Origin: Oscillospiraceae bacterium
GTDB taxonomy: Bacteria > Bacillota > Clostridia > Oscillospirales > Oscillospiraceae
Reading direction: 5' to 3'
DNA: 64,000 nt
NCBI GenBank assembly: GCA_022793095.1
Contig: JAAWCD010000115.1
Span: forward strand, 42,403-106,402
Positions within the stretch are counted from its first letter, which is position 1. Each line of letters starts with the position of its first letter. Shown piece by piece: positions 44,046-51,989 of this stretch. Made by a program: the position numbers and the translations under genes. The notes under the pieces were generated by a model, which worked only from the letters and a program-made list of their open reading frames with translations, ran no database searches and was not told where the DNA came from.

Positions 44046-44237
44046 ATGATGGAATCCATTGCCAGTATGGCGATGAGCATGAAATCCGCGGAGTTTGCCA
44101 GCAATTACTCGATTGCGGTGACCAAGAAGATGATGGACACCCAGGAGCTTGCGGCACAGGAGCTGATGAATATGCTTCCTGACACGCCTGCGGCGGCTGG
44201 TCCCGCTCTGGGCCAGTATATCGACACTTACGCATAA
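44046..44237 (+). CDS. YjfB-family putative motility protein
   Basis: 63-residue protein. The motif SMAMSMKSAEFASNYSIAVTKKMMDTQELAAQELMNML matches the small YjfB motility family. Its role is not established. AAGGAGGA precedes the ATG by 7 bases and it starts three bases after csrA, so it is the last gene of the flgM unit. A large palindromic repeat overlaps its end. Confidence 0.85.
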   Translation: MMESIASMAMSMKSAEFASNYSIAVTKKMMDTQELAAQELMNMLPDTPAAAGPALGQYIDTYA

Positions 44238-44354
44238 CTTACTTTTCTTGAAAGAAAAGTAAGCAAAAGAACTTTAAGCTGGTTCTACCGGTAAATTTAC
44301 GGTAGCGCCAGCTTAAAGTTCTTTTTGGTTCTTTTTCTTTCAAGAAAAGGAACG
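44236..44354. terminator. Full-length GTTCTTTTT repeat after the flgM operon
   Basis: CTTACTTTTC/GAAAAGTAAG hairpin, then AAGAACTTTAAGCTGG pairs with CCAGCTTAAAGTTCTT around a short inner stem, then GTTCTTTTT and the palindrome arms. Compared with the copy at 37.7 kb, TTCAAG/CTTGAA has become TTTAAG/CTTAAA, so the pairing is preserved. Confidence 0.75.
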
Positions 44355-44385
44355 GAAAAAATATTATGAAAACGAAAAAAATCAT

Positions 44386-44414
44386 TTGCCTTTTCCGTCA
44401 GCATTTTCTATAAT
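44386..44414 (+). promoter_or_regulatory. Sigma-A promoter for the reductase gene
   Basis: TTGCCT, 17 bases, TATAAT, 29 bases upstream of the ATG at 44444. Confidence 0.75.
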
Positions 44415-44443
44415 AGTCTTAGCTATGGCAAGGAGGAATTTCC

Positions 44444-46432
44444 ATGAAAGTATCTTATCCCCACCTGCTCCAGCCGCTCAAGGTTGGAAAATTCATTTTA
44501 AAGAACCGGATGCAGTCATCCAACTCTCTGCCCCACTTTTCCCAGGGGCCGGAGGCGTACCCTGCCGGCGCGACCATCGCCCACTTTCTGGGCCGTGCCC
44601 GAACTGGTGCGGCGTTTGTGACCATGGCTGGCTTTGAGGACATGGTGAACCACCCAGACTTCCCGGACACGCTGGATATCTCCCACTTCCCGGAATTCGA
44701 TCTCCGAAACGCCCAGTGCCAGAACTACATGGTGGAGCTGGTGGAGGCCATGCACGGCGTGGGTTCTCTGGTCAGCGGGTCTCTGTTCTCGGCCAACCGG
44801 ACCTACCGCTATGAAAACGAGAAGGGCGAAGTGGAGTTTGTGGACGCCAATCCCAGGGAAATGGTGATTGAAGGCGCCACCGCCATGATGAACCCCAGCG
44901 TCGGGGACGATGTTCCGGCTGAAAACCTGGTTAAAATCGCAAAAAGCTATGGCCAGCGCACGGCGCTTTATAAAAGGCTGGGCTTTGACGCGGTGACGAT
45001 TCATATGAGCTACCGGGCCCAGCTGCCTGGACAGCTGCTTTCCCCTCTGAGCAACCACCGGACTGACGAATACGGCGGCAGCCTTGAGAACCGGGCCCGG
45101 TTTGCCCTGATGATGCTTCAGGAGGTAAAGAAGGCCGCTGGGGATGACATGCTCATTGAGATTCAGTTCTCCGGCGTGGAGCCGGAGGGCGGCTACACCC
45201 AGGAGGAGGGAATCGAGTTCCTCCGCTTGGCAGAGCCTTACATCGACATTGTGCAGGTCCGATCCCCCGAGGGCGACCCCAATCACCCCATTCCCTTTGA
45301 GCTGAATCCCACTCCTTTCCTTGACCTGGCGGCCCATGTAAAGGCAGCGGGCCTGGATATGCTGGTGAGCAGCGTGGGCGGCTACTTTGACCCGGAGCAG
45401 GCGGACAAGGCGATTGCCGAGGGCAAGCTGGATCTGGTGGCCATGGCCCGTGCCTGGATTTCCAATCCGGATTACGGCGATCTGGTCTATGAGGGGCGGA
45501 CGGAGGATATTGTGCCCTGCCTGCGCTGCAACAAGTGCCACGGGCGCGGCAAGCGGGATGTGCTCGCCACGGTGTGTTCGGTGAATCCCAAGTTCGGCTT
45601 TGAGGCGGTGGACCGCTATCTGGTCACGCCGGTCCGGGAGCGGAAGAACATCGCCGTCATCGGCGGCGGGCCGGGCGGCATGCGGACGGCCCTGTTTCTG
45701 GCGGACCGGGGCCATACAGTGACCATTTTCGAGGCGGAGTCTGAGCTGGGTGGCGCGATCCGCCACGCGGACTATGTAGATTTCAAGTGGACCCTGCGGG
45801 ATTACAAGAACTATCTCATCCATCAGGTGGAGAAGAAGGGCATCCATGTGGTGCTCAACACCCGAGCGACGCCGGAGATGGTGGCGGACCGCTACGACAC
45901 GGTGATTGCGGCGGTGGGCGCCCAGCCGGTCATTCCCCGGATTCCCGGCGCGGACGGAGCGAATGTCACGGTGGCCACGAACGCCCTCATGAACGCCGGA
46001 ACGATTGGGAAGACGGTGGTTATCATCGGCGGCGGCGAAGTGGGGGTAGAGACGGGCATGTTCCTGGCCCAGCAGGGCCGGGAGGTGACGGTCATTGAGA
46101 TGCGGGACGAGCTGGCGGCGGACACCACCTTCATGCACTACCGCTCCATGTTCCAGGCTGCCTGGGAGGCCATTCCCAGCTTCCATTTCATTCTGAACGC
46201 CTCCGCCAAGGAGATTGGACCGGACAGCGTGACCTATACGGATGGGAACGGGGTGGACCACAAGCTGCCGGCGGACAGTGTGGTGCTCTCCGTGGGCATG
46301 CGTTCCAAATCGGACGAGGCGCTGTCCTTCTACGGGGCGGCTCCCCGTTTCTACATGGTGGGCGACTGCAAGCAGCCCGGCACCATCCAGACCACCAACC
46401 GCAACGCTTACGCGACGGCCATGTCCATTTAA
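44444..46432 (+). CDS. FMN/FAD enoate reductase of the old-yellow-enzyme type with altered catalytic and Fe-S motifs
   Basis: 662 residues, the length of 2,4-dienoyl-CoA/enoate reductases and BaiCD-like enzymes. Residues 1-345 form the FMN barrel (SPLSNHRTDEYGGSLENRARF at about 200-220). The catalytic block is HMSYRAQLPGQLLSP rather than the usual HGAHGYL: H187 remains but the second His is absent. The Fe-S site has C359, C362, C365 and C378 in CLRCNKCHGRG, a CxxCxxC spacing instead of the usual CxxCxxxC. FAD (VIGGGPGGM, 405-413) and NAD(P)H (VVIIGGGEVGVE) sites are intact. AAGGAGG is 7 bases before the ATG. The substrate (enoate, bile acid, flavonoid, steroid or similar) cannot be told. Confidence 0.88.
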   Translation: MKVSYPHLLQPLKVGKFILKNRMQSSNSLPHFSQGPEAYPAGATIAHFLGRARTGAAFVTMAGFEDMVNHPDFPDTLDISHFPEFDLRNAQCQNYMVELVEAMHGVGSLVSGSLFSANRTYRYENEKGEVEFVDANPREMVIEGATAMMNPSVGDDVPAENLVKIAKSYGQRTALYKRLGFDAVTIHMSYRAQLPGQLLSPLSNHRTDEYGGSLENRARFALMMLQEVKKAAGDDMLIEIQFSGVEPEGGYTQEEGIEFLRLAEPYIDIVQVRSPEGDPNHPIPFELNPTPFLDLAAHVKAAGLDMLVSSVGGYFDPEQADKAIAEGKLDLVAMARAWISNPDYGDLVYEGRTEDIVPCLRCNKCHGRGKRDVLATVCSVNPKFGFEAVDRYLVTPVRERKNIAVIGGGPGGMRTALFLADRGHTVTIFEAESELGGAIRHADYVDFKWTLRDYKNYLIHQVEKKGIHVVLNTRATPEMVADRYDTVIAAVGAQPVIPRIPGADGANVTVATNALMNAGTIGKTVVIIGGGEVGVETGMFLAQQGREVTVIEMRDELAADTTFMHYRSMFQAAWEAIPSFHFILNASAKEIGPDSVTYTDGNGVDHKLPADSVVLSVGMRSKSDEALSFYGAAPRFYMVGDCKQPGTIQTTNRNAYATAMSI

Positions 46433-46550
46433 CCTACTTTTCTTGAACGAAAAGCAGGCAAAAGAACTTCAAACCGGTTCTACTGGCAGATTGACAGTAG
46501 AACGCGGTTTGAAGTTCTTTTTGGTTCTTTTTCTTTCAAGAAAAAGAACT
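46432..46550. terminator. Full-length GTTCTTTTT repeat after the reductase gene
   Basis: CCTACTTTTC, then AAGAACTTCAAACCGG and CCGCGGTTTGAAGTTCTT-type arms, then GTTCTTTTTGG and the palindrome. AAGCTG/CAGCTT of other copies appears here as AAACCG/CGGTTT, again paired. Confidence 0.75.
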
Positions 46551-46586
46551 GGGGCAGTGAGCTGGAAACACTATGCAGCCAGCTTA

Positions 46587-46615
46587 TTGACTTCATTTTT
46601 GGGGGAGGGTATAAT
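46587..46615 (+). promoter_or_regulatory. Strong sigma-A promoter for the stalk-domain protein
   Basis: TTGACT, 17 bases, TATAAT. Transcription should begin near 46622, 43 bases before the ATG at 46665, which has AAGGAGG at 6 bases. Confidence 0.85.
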
Positions 46616-46664
46616 CATTTCAGTCGCCCCAGCGTGTACATTATCGAGAATAAGGAGGATTTTT

Positions 46665-47899
46665 ATGAAAACTCGAAGAAAGGCTTTATTTGGGGATTTC
46701 TGACGGCGCTGCTTCTGATGTGCGGCGTCACTACACTGGCCATCCCCTCCGCGACCGCCATAACCACAGACCAAAACGCGTATCTCTCCTATCGGGACAT
46801 CAAGATTTGTATTGACGGGCAGTTCATCACCCCCAAGGACGTGAACGGCAATGTGGTGGAGCCCTTCATCTACAACGGCACCACCTATCTCCCGGTCCGG
46901 GCGGTGGGCGAGGCCCTGGGCAAGTCTGTGGAATTCGACTCCTCCACCTATACTGTCTATCTGGGTGCGAAGCCCGTAGGCGGCGCGACGGACGGCACCC
47001 GCTCCAACCCCTTCTCTGGCAGCACCGGAGCCACGGTGAGCTATAACGAATACTCCTTCGAGCCCACCCGTCAGGTCAAGGTGAAGACCCTCAAAACCAT
47101 CACCGGCGAAGCGGCCAACTATCTGGCCACCACGGAAAATCCCTATAATACGGTGACCGGCAGTCAGGAGTGGGTGTTCTTCGAGATAGAGCTGGGCTAC
47201 CTCTCCTCCACCGGCGGCGAGGACGACGTCCTCAGCGCCAGCGATATCATCTATAACGACACCTTCTACACGCCGGACGGCTCCGTGCTGCCCGTGGCAG
47301 ACAGAGCGACCCTGGGCGACATCTACAGCGGCAGCGACGTGTTTGACGTGAAGCTTTATCCCAACGGAAGCTCCAAGGTGGTCATCGGCCTGCTGACCAA
47401 CAAGGGGTACGACAAGATCCTGCTGAAGGTCCCCTGTGAGGGCGGCGATAAGAATTCCTGGATTCTGGTCAACGATTCCGCCGATTCCATCAGCACTGTG
47501 GCCGAGCTCAAGACCTACCTCGGGCTGGGCGAGAACAACACCCATGAGAACGATCCCGTCAAGATTACCCTGAATAACTCCCTGCCGGAGACCATCAGCT
47601 CCTATTCGGGCGACACACGGGAAGCCTCCGCGCTCATCACTGACTTCTCTTATACGGTCAACGGCAGCAACGTGAAGCTCACCTTCACCGGCGAAAAGAC
47701 CTACGACGAGGAAGGCAGCGGCCAGAGCCGTCAGGTCAAGGTCGGCTGGAAGCTCTACGACAGCGAAGGCTATGTGGTAGAAGACGGCACGGCCTATTCC
47801 ACCTCCATCAAGGTGGGTGAGAAGTTTAAAAACTGCGAGGACTCCATCTACGGTTTGGAGCCGGGCGAGTACACTCTGGAAATCATGGGCGTCAACTGA
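46665..47899 (+). CDS. Exported stalk-domain (copper amine oxidase N-like) protein with an apparent 5' frameshift
   Basis: The long frame encodes a signal-peptide segment (WGFLTALLLMCGVTTLAIPSATA) followed by ITTDQNAYLSYRDIKICIDGQ, then YNGTTYLPVRAVGEALG, the stalk-domain motif, and about 320 residues of secreted beta-rich sequence. The best start, ATG at 46665 behind AAGGAGG at 6 bases and a TTGACT/TATAAT promoter, is in another frame and stops after 12 codons (MKTRRKALFGDF). One extra A within CGAAGAAAGG would join the two and yield MKTRRKGFIWGFL, a normal signal peptide. Without a shift the gene would begin at a GTG at 46634 that lacks a ribosome site. Sequencing error, phase variation or an inactive gene are all possible. 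Function unknown. Confidence 0.75.
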
Positions 47900-47951
47900 C
47901 CCCATCGTGCCCAAGGGCCGGGAAGCAAAGCTTCCCGGCCCTTCTCCCTTT

Positions 47952-48032
47952 TGGTGAAAAAAGAACTTCAAACGGATTCTACCAGCAGATTGGCAGCAGA
48001 ACGCCGTTTGAAGTTCTTTCTGCTTCTTTTTC
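47952..48032. terminator. GTTCTTTCT variant repeat after the stalk-domain gene
   Basis: AAGAACTTCAAACGGATTCTACC pairs with a GGCAGCAGAACGCCGTTTGAAGTTCTT-type arm, followed by TCTGCTTCTTTTTCTT. It serves as a terminator for the gene at 46.7 kb. The rest of 47900-48121 shows no gene. Confidence 0.65.
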
Positions 48033-48121
48033 TTAGAGCCTGTTTAAAATGTGATGTAGCGGTTCCGCCCGGGATCCCCTGCTGCTGTCAGCACCTATAA
48101 ATGAGGATTGAACGAACAGAA

Positions 48122-48274
48122 GGAGCCGCTGGTTAAGCCTTGTTTGATAAATGGCAATGTGCCCAACAGCAAGGAATTTTTCGCAGGAATCCTGACGGAT
48201 TTCAAACTATTTTCACGAAGTCCGAGCGGAAATTTTGCCGTCAAGACGTGTGCGGGGATTTCATCAGCGGTTCC
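48122..48274 (+). other. Structured 150-nt element, copy 1
   Basis: Outer arms GGAGCCGCTGGTTAAGCC (48122-48139) and GATTTCATCAGCGGTTCC (48257-48274) pair with several G-T wobbles, favouring a plus-strand RNA. The apical loop is GCAGGAAT, seven bases, ATTTCAA near 48183-48205. The 3' half (ACGAAGTCC, CGGAAATTTTGCCGTCAAGACG) is nearly identical to 63.9 kb. No gene overlaps it. Confidence 0.65.
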
Positions 48275-48279
48275 AGAAC

Positions 48280-50520
48280 TCAGTACCGGTCCACTCCAGC
48301 TGATGTGAGCAGCACCGGCACCAGCCACATGGTCAAAAAGACCAACACATTCAACGGCGACAGGGAGGCATAGGCCCGGACGAACGCCAGGTAAAAGGCC
48401 AGCAGAATCCCCACCGAGGAGGCCAGCACGGTGAGCACGCCGTTGAAGCGCACGGTCCCCCGCAGCCTCCGGCCCCCCACCACCGCGTCGGAGAAGGGCC
48501 CCAGCCCTTCCCGGCACAGCACGGCCGCCAGCACCGGATCATACTCTTGAAGGGGAGCGGACAGCTCCACCCGCCGTTCCACCGGCGGGAACTCCATCTT
48601 CTCCACCGGCAGCTTGAACCGCTGCCGCAGCATGGCCGGAATGATGTTAAAGTCCCGTGTGGCCAGCACGGGGCTCACCTTGTTGGAAATGAGCGCCGCC
48701 AGCGCGGGCCGGATGTTGTTGGGCAGGGTGTAGTTCAGCGCGAAAATCCCCGCGAGCTCCCCTTCAATGGCGCAGAAGACCGCGTTTTTCACGTTCAGCC
48801 CCTGAGGAAGCCCCACTTCCATGAGGGCCATAAAGGCCGCGGAGCCCACCAGCACCTGTTCTCCCCGGATGACGGCGGACAGCCCGCCCCCCTCGTAGCA
48901 GCAGAAGTCGGAGGTGCGGCGGTAAATGGTGCCCTGAGCGCGAAGCAGGTTGTGGAAAATCTGGTCCAGTCCGCTGCCGGAGTCCCGAATCAGGGAGGCG
49001 GTGTAGCCCACCACCTTGTCCGCCGGAAAATCCCCGAAAATCTTGATGCCATTGGGGGACACGGACCCTGGCGGAAAGAGGTCGCCGTCGGTAATCAGAA
49101 TACCGCTGCTGCCCGCCATGGCCTCCACGCCGGGCCAGCCCGCCACTGCGCTGTTGGACTTGTACAGCCGCCGGGCCAGCAGCTCAAAGGGCTTGCCGTA
49201 GGCCAGGGTCCCCCCCAGCGGAGATGCGGCGGTCAGCAGCACCGACAGCGCCCAAAGGCACATCTCCGGCTCTCCCTTGCCCACGGAGGCGAGGAGGGCC
49301 AGCAGCGCCGCGGCCAGCAGCAGCACAGGGGCCATTCTGCGGTAAATGAGCTGAGCCCCGTCCGGCATCTGGATTTGACTGCCAAAGCCCCTGGGCGTGC
49401 CCGCGTGCTTGGAGAAGGTGCCCCGGCCGTTCCACTTGGCCTCGTCTCTTGTGACCAGGTAGGGCTGGGAGGAGGCGGAGGCAGCCTTACAGGACAGCCG
49501 CAGGCCCTTCCGCCGTTTGTACTCTCCCCACAGGTAGCAGAACCAGATGAAGGCCGACAGGGCGCAGTAGGCCATGGGTCCGTCCCGTTCCAGGGTGAGG
49601 GCCCAGATCCCGTCTCCCAGGGTGGCCAGCACCCCCAGCGCCGCGATGGTACGCATGCCCATCTGGCCCTGGAAGGGGACGATCAGGCTTTTCAGGAGCA
49701 GGTCCATCCCCAGCAGGACGCAGAGCCCCAGTCCGCCTGTCAACCCCCATTGCAGCCATTCGGGATGCCCGGCCAGAGACGGGGGCAGCTCTATATTCCG
49801 GTCCAGGGCGACGGTGAGCAGCACCATGACCAGGGCGATCAGCCCGGTCAGGCTTGTCCGCAGCCGCAGGGAGCTCAGCCCCCGGTTGAACCGCTTGGCC
49901 AGCTCCGCCGGCGGCAGGTCGGGAGGCGGAGGCGGCTCCGGGCGGGGCTTCCGCTCCCAGAGGAGCTTCCGTGGGGGCCGTGCTTCCTCCTCCTCGTCCG
50001 TGCCTGGAATGTAGCGTTCCGCCAGGTCCGCGTCCGGGTCCTGCTGGTCCTCCCCGGCAAACATGGCGTCAGAAAACTCGTCGGCCCGGCGCAGGAGGTC
50101 TTCCATCCCAGCCTTGACCGGGTTTTCCGGTTCCTCCCAAAGGGGAATCACCTTCTCCCCGTCCGGCTCGGGCCGGACCCGCTTGCCGGCCGTCCTGACG
50201 GGCGGCTCCAGCTCCTCCTCCAGGCCCTCTTCCTCAATCTCCTCTTCCTCCGGCGGTTCCGGCGCTCCCTTCCGTTTGGGGAACCGGACCACGCGGGGGT
50301 CCGGCTCCTCCTTCGGAGGCTCCGGGCGGAGCATCACCGGCTGAACCTCCTGATTTTCCGTCCTTTTCTGAATCCTGATGCTCTGGTCTGAAAATTCCGC
50401 CAGAATCTCGTCCAGGGAGGCTTCCGATTCTTCCGCGCCCTCCAGCAGCTTGTCCAGGCCCGTCAGCGTGTCGTCCGGAGCGCCGAATAAATTGATTCGA
50501 TTGTCCTTACGCTTTTTCAT
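48280..50520 (-). CDS. P-type-ATPase-like membrane protein with degraded catalytic motifs
   Basis: 746 residues. About 210 residues of acidic, proline-rich cytoplasmic sequence precede the membrane part, which follows the P-type ATPase plan: paired helices near 222-285, another pair near 398-430, the SPLGGTLAYGKPFELLARRLYKSN stretch, then GSSGILITDGDLFPPGSVS where the phosphorylation motif DKTGT would be. The N-domain resemblance is GLSAVIRGEQVLVGSAAFMALMEVG and AIEGELAGIFALNYTLPNNIRPALAAL; TGDN is replaced by ATRDFN near 620. The lost DKTGT means it cannot be phosphorylated in the normal way. It may bind, sense or scaffold. The ATG at 50520 has AAAGGGTG at 5 bases. It stands alone. Confidence 0.75.
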   Translation of the reverse strand: MKKRKDNRINLFGAPDDTLTGLDKLLEGAEESEASLDEILAEFSDQSIRIQKRTENQEVQPVMLRPEPPKEEPDPRVVRFPKRKGAPEPPEEEEIEEEGLEEELEPPVRTAGKRVRPEPDGEKVIPLWEEPENPVKAGMEDLLRRADEFSDAMFAGEDQQDPDADLAERYIPGTDEEEEARPPRKLLWERKPRPEPPPPPDLPPAELAKRFNRGLSSLRLRTSLTGLIALVMVLLTVALDRNIELPPSLAGHPEWLQWGLTGGLGLCVLLGMDLLLKSLIVPFQGQMGMRTIAALGVLATLGDGIWALTLERDGPMAYCALSAFIWFCYLWGEYKRRKGLRLSCKAASASSQPYLVTRDEAKWNGRGTFSKHAGTPRGFGSQIQMPDGAQLIYRRMAPVLLLAAALLALLASVGKGEPEMCLWALSVLLTAASPLGGTLAYGKPFELLARRLYKSNSAVAGWPGVEAMAGSSGILITDGDLFPPGSVSPNGIKIFGDFPADKVVGYTASLIRDSGSGLDQIFHNLLRAQGTIYRRTSDFCCYEGGGLSAVIRGEQVLVGSAAFMALMEVGLPQGLNVKNAVFCAIEGELAGIFALNYTLPNNIRPALAALISNKVSPVLATRDFNIIPAMLRQRFKLPVEKMEFPPVERRVELSAPLQEYDPVLAAVLCREGLGPFSDAVVGGRRLRGTVRFNGVLTVLASSVGILLAFYLAFVRAYASLSPLNVLVFLTMWLVPVLLTSAGVDRY

Positions 50521-50552
50521 TCAAACACCCTTTTGGTTGGACAAGCACTGCG

Positions 50553-50838
50553 CTTGCAGGGATAGCCGTTTAAAGTTCTTTTGGTCCTCCGGCGGTCGAA
50601 TCCTTCGACCGCCGGAAGCTGATTTCGGCATACGCCGAAATCAGTCGCCTGCGGGCGGGTGACTGCACGCGAAAGCGGGGGCTCCTGATTTTAAGGTGGC
50701 TTCGCCCGAAATCATCCAACTTGCCACTGGCAAGCCGGACCCCCTTTCACACTATCCCCCCCCGCTCAAAAGCCTGCAACTCATCCACATCTCATCGACA
50801 CACTTGCAGGGATAGCCGTTTAAAGTTCTTTTGGTCCT
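50553..50838 (+). repeat. Structured dispersed element, copy B, with an exact 36-bp direct repeat
   Basis: A 36-base sequence (CTTGCAGGGATAGCC...TTTTGGTCCT) is found identically at 50553-50588 and 50803-50838. Between them lies a 214-base non-coding element. It begins with hairpin CCGGCGGTCGAA/TTCGACCGCCGG (50589-50615), continues with CTGATTTCGG/CCGAAATCAG (50619-50644), then the 47-base block 50636-50682 shared with 20.2 kb, a CTTGCC/GGCAAG hairpin and a CCCCC(T)TTCACACTATCCCC run. Compared with copy A it has about 45 extra bases. No gene is present between 50521 and 50862. Confidence 0.8.
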
Positions 50839-50862
50839 TTTCTTTCAAGAAAAGGACAGAAA

Positions 50863-51657
50863 TCAATGCAGTCTCTGCCTGACCGCCTCGTAAAGCAGAA
50901 TCGCCGCCGCTGCGGAGGCGTTCAATGAATTGAGCTTCCCTTTCATGGGAATGCTCACTTTAAAGTCACATTTCTCTGCCACCAGCCGGCCCATGCCTTC
51001 GCCCTCGCTTCCGATGACAATGGCCGCAGGCCCTCTCAGATCCGCCTCATACAGCGGGGTCTGTCCATCCGCCGCCGTGCCGAACACCCACACGCCCTGT
51101 TCCTTCAGCTCCTCCAGGGCCGAGGGCAGATTAGCCACCCGGGCCACTGGCACATGGGCCACCGCTCCGGCGGAGGTCTTGGCCACCACGGCGGTGAGCC
51201 CGGCGGACCGCCGTTTTGGGATAATCACCCCATGCGCGCCCGCGCACTCGGCGGTGCGAATGACCGCCCCCAGGTTGTGGGGGTCGCTGAGCTCGTCGCA
51301 CACCACCAGCAAGGGCGGCTCGCCCTTCCTCCGGGCGGTCTCCAGCAGCTCGTCCACAGAAACATATTCCCGGACTGCGGCCACGGCGATGACCCCTTGG
51401 TGGGCGTGGGTCCGGCTCATGTTGTCCAGCTTCCGCCGGTCCGCGTCGGCCACCACAATTCCCTTTGCTCTGGCGGTGGAAGCGATGTGGCCCAGGGCCG
51501 CGTCAGTCTCCCCCTTCATGATGTAAATCTTGTCAATGTTCACCCCAGCCCGCAGGGCCTCAATCACCGCGTTGCGCCCCTCAATGACGCCGTCCGCCTC
51601 CGAGCTGGGCTCCCGCTTCGGCTTCAGGGGCTCCCGGCCCCGCTGTTCCTTCCCCAT
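50863..51657 (-). CDS. rlmB: 23S rRNA 2'-O-methyltransferase RlmB (TrmH/SpoU family)
   Basis: 264-residue SPOUT-class methyltransferase with a short N-terminal substrate-binding domain (VIEGRNAVIEALRAGVNIDKIYI). The catalytic part has DELSDPHNLGAVIRTAECAGAHG (motif 1), AAIVIGSEGEGMGRL (motif 2) and IPMKGKLNSLNASAAAAILLYE (motif 3), including the knotted SAM-binding site. It most likely methylates G2251 of 23S rRNA; a close relative acting on tRNA cannot be excluded. The frame is open further upstream, but ATG 51657 has GGAG at 10 bases and a normal N-terminus. Confidence 0.9.
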   Translation of the reverse strand: MGKEQRGREPLKPKREPSSEADGVIEGRNAVIEALRAGVNIDKIYIMKGETDAALGHIASTARAKGIVVADADRRKLDNMSRTHAHQGVIAVAAVREYVSVDELLETARRKGEPPLLVVCDELSDPHNLGAVIRTAECAGAHGVIIPKRRSAGLTAVVAKTSAGAVAHVPVARVANLPSALEELKEQGVWVFGTAADGQTPLYEADLRGPAAIVIGSEGEGMGRLVAEKCDFKVSIPMKGKLNSLNASAAAAILLYEAVRQRLH

Positions 51658-51755
51658 GGCTTTTCCGCTCCTGTTCTCCGTTCTCCCAGCCGAAAGGGCG
51701 CCCAGGCTTGTCCGCCGCGCCACCCATCTGGGAATCCATCTGTTTATATTGGTTC

Positions 51756-51782
51756 AGTATACCACAAACCGGCCCCTTGCAA
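51756..51782 (-). promoter_or_regulatory. Candidate promoter for rlmB
   Basis: On the minus strand TTGCAA, 15 bases, TATACT with a TGG extension of the -10. The spacing is short; the extended -10 could compensate. Confidence 0.35.
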
Positions 51783-51848
51783 AAGGGGAATTTTCGGACT
51801 TTTCCCACTCCTTTTACAGAAAATTCACGACTTGGCCGTCCCCTTTCC

Positions 51849-51877
51849 TTGTATTCCACCGGCACTCATGCTATAAT
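51849..51877 (+). promoter_or_regulatory. Candidate sigma-A promoter for ftsH
   Basis: TTGTAT, 17 bases, TATAAT; the start site would be about 105 bases before the TTG start codon of ftsH. The leader is GC-rich and has no feature that I recognise. Confidence 0.6.
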
Positions 51878-51989
51878 TGGCATACTGGTTCCTTCCACGG
51901 GAACTGCGGGCCCAGGTTTTCCCCCTTTGCGGGGGCCAGAGGTCAACAAGCCCGCTCTCACAGGGCGGCGCTTCAAGGAGGATACGATT

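Noticed and set aside
44046..44237. Flagellin fragment after csrA
   Set aside because: The 63-residue product matches the small YjfB motility family and lacks flagellin N- or C-terminal motifs.
37737..46550. CRISPR array suggested by repeated GTTCTTTTT units
   Set aside because: Units are kilobases apart, lie between genes and have no uniform spacers or cas genes.
51708..51989. N-terminal extension of FtsH
   Set aside because: The region overlaps the promoter and leader, has no FtsH-like sequence, and a TTG with AAGGAGG gives the normal start.
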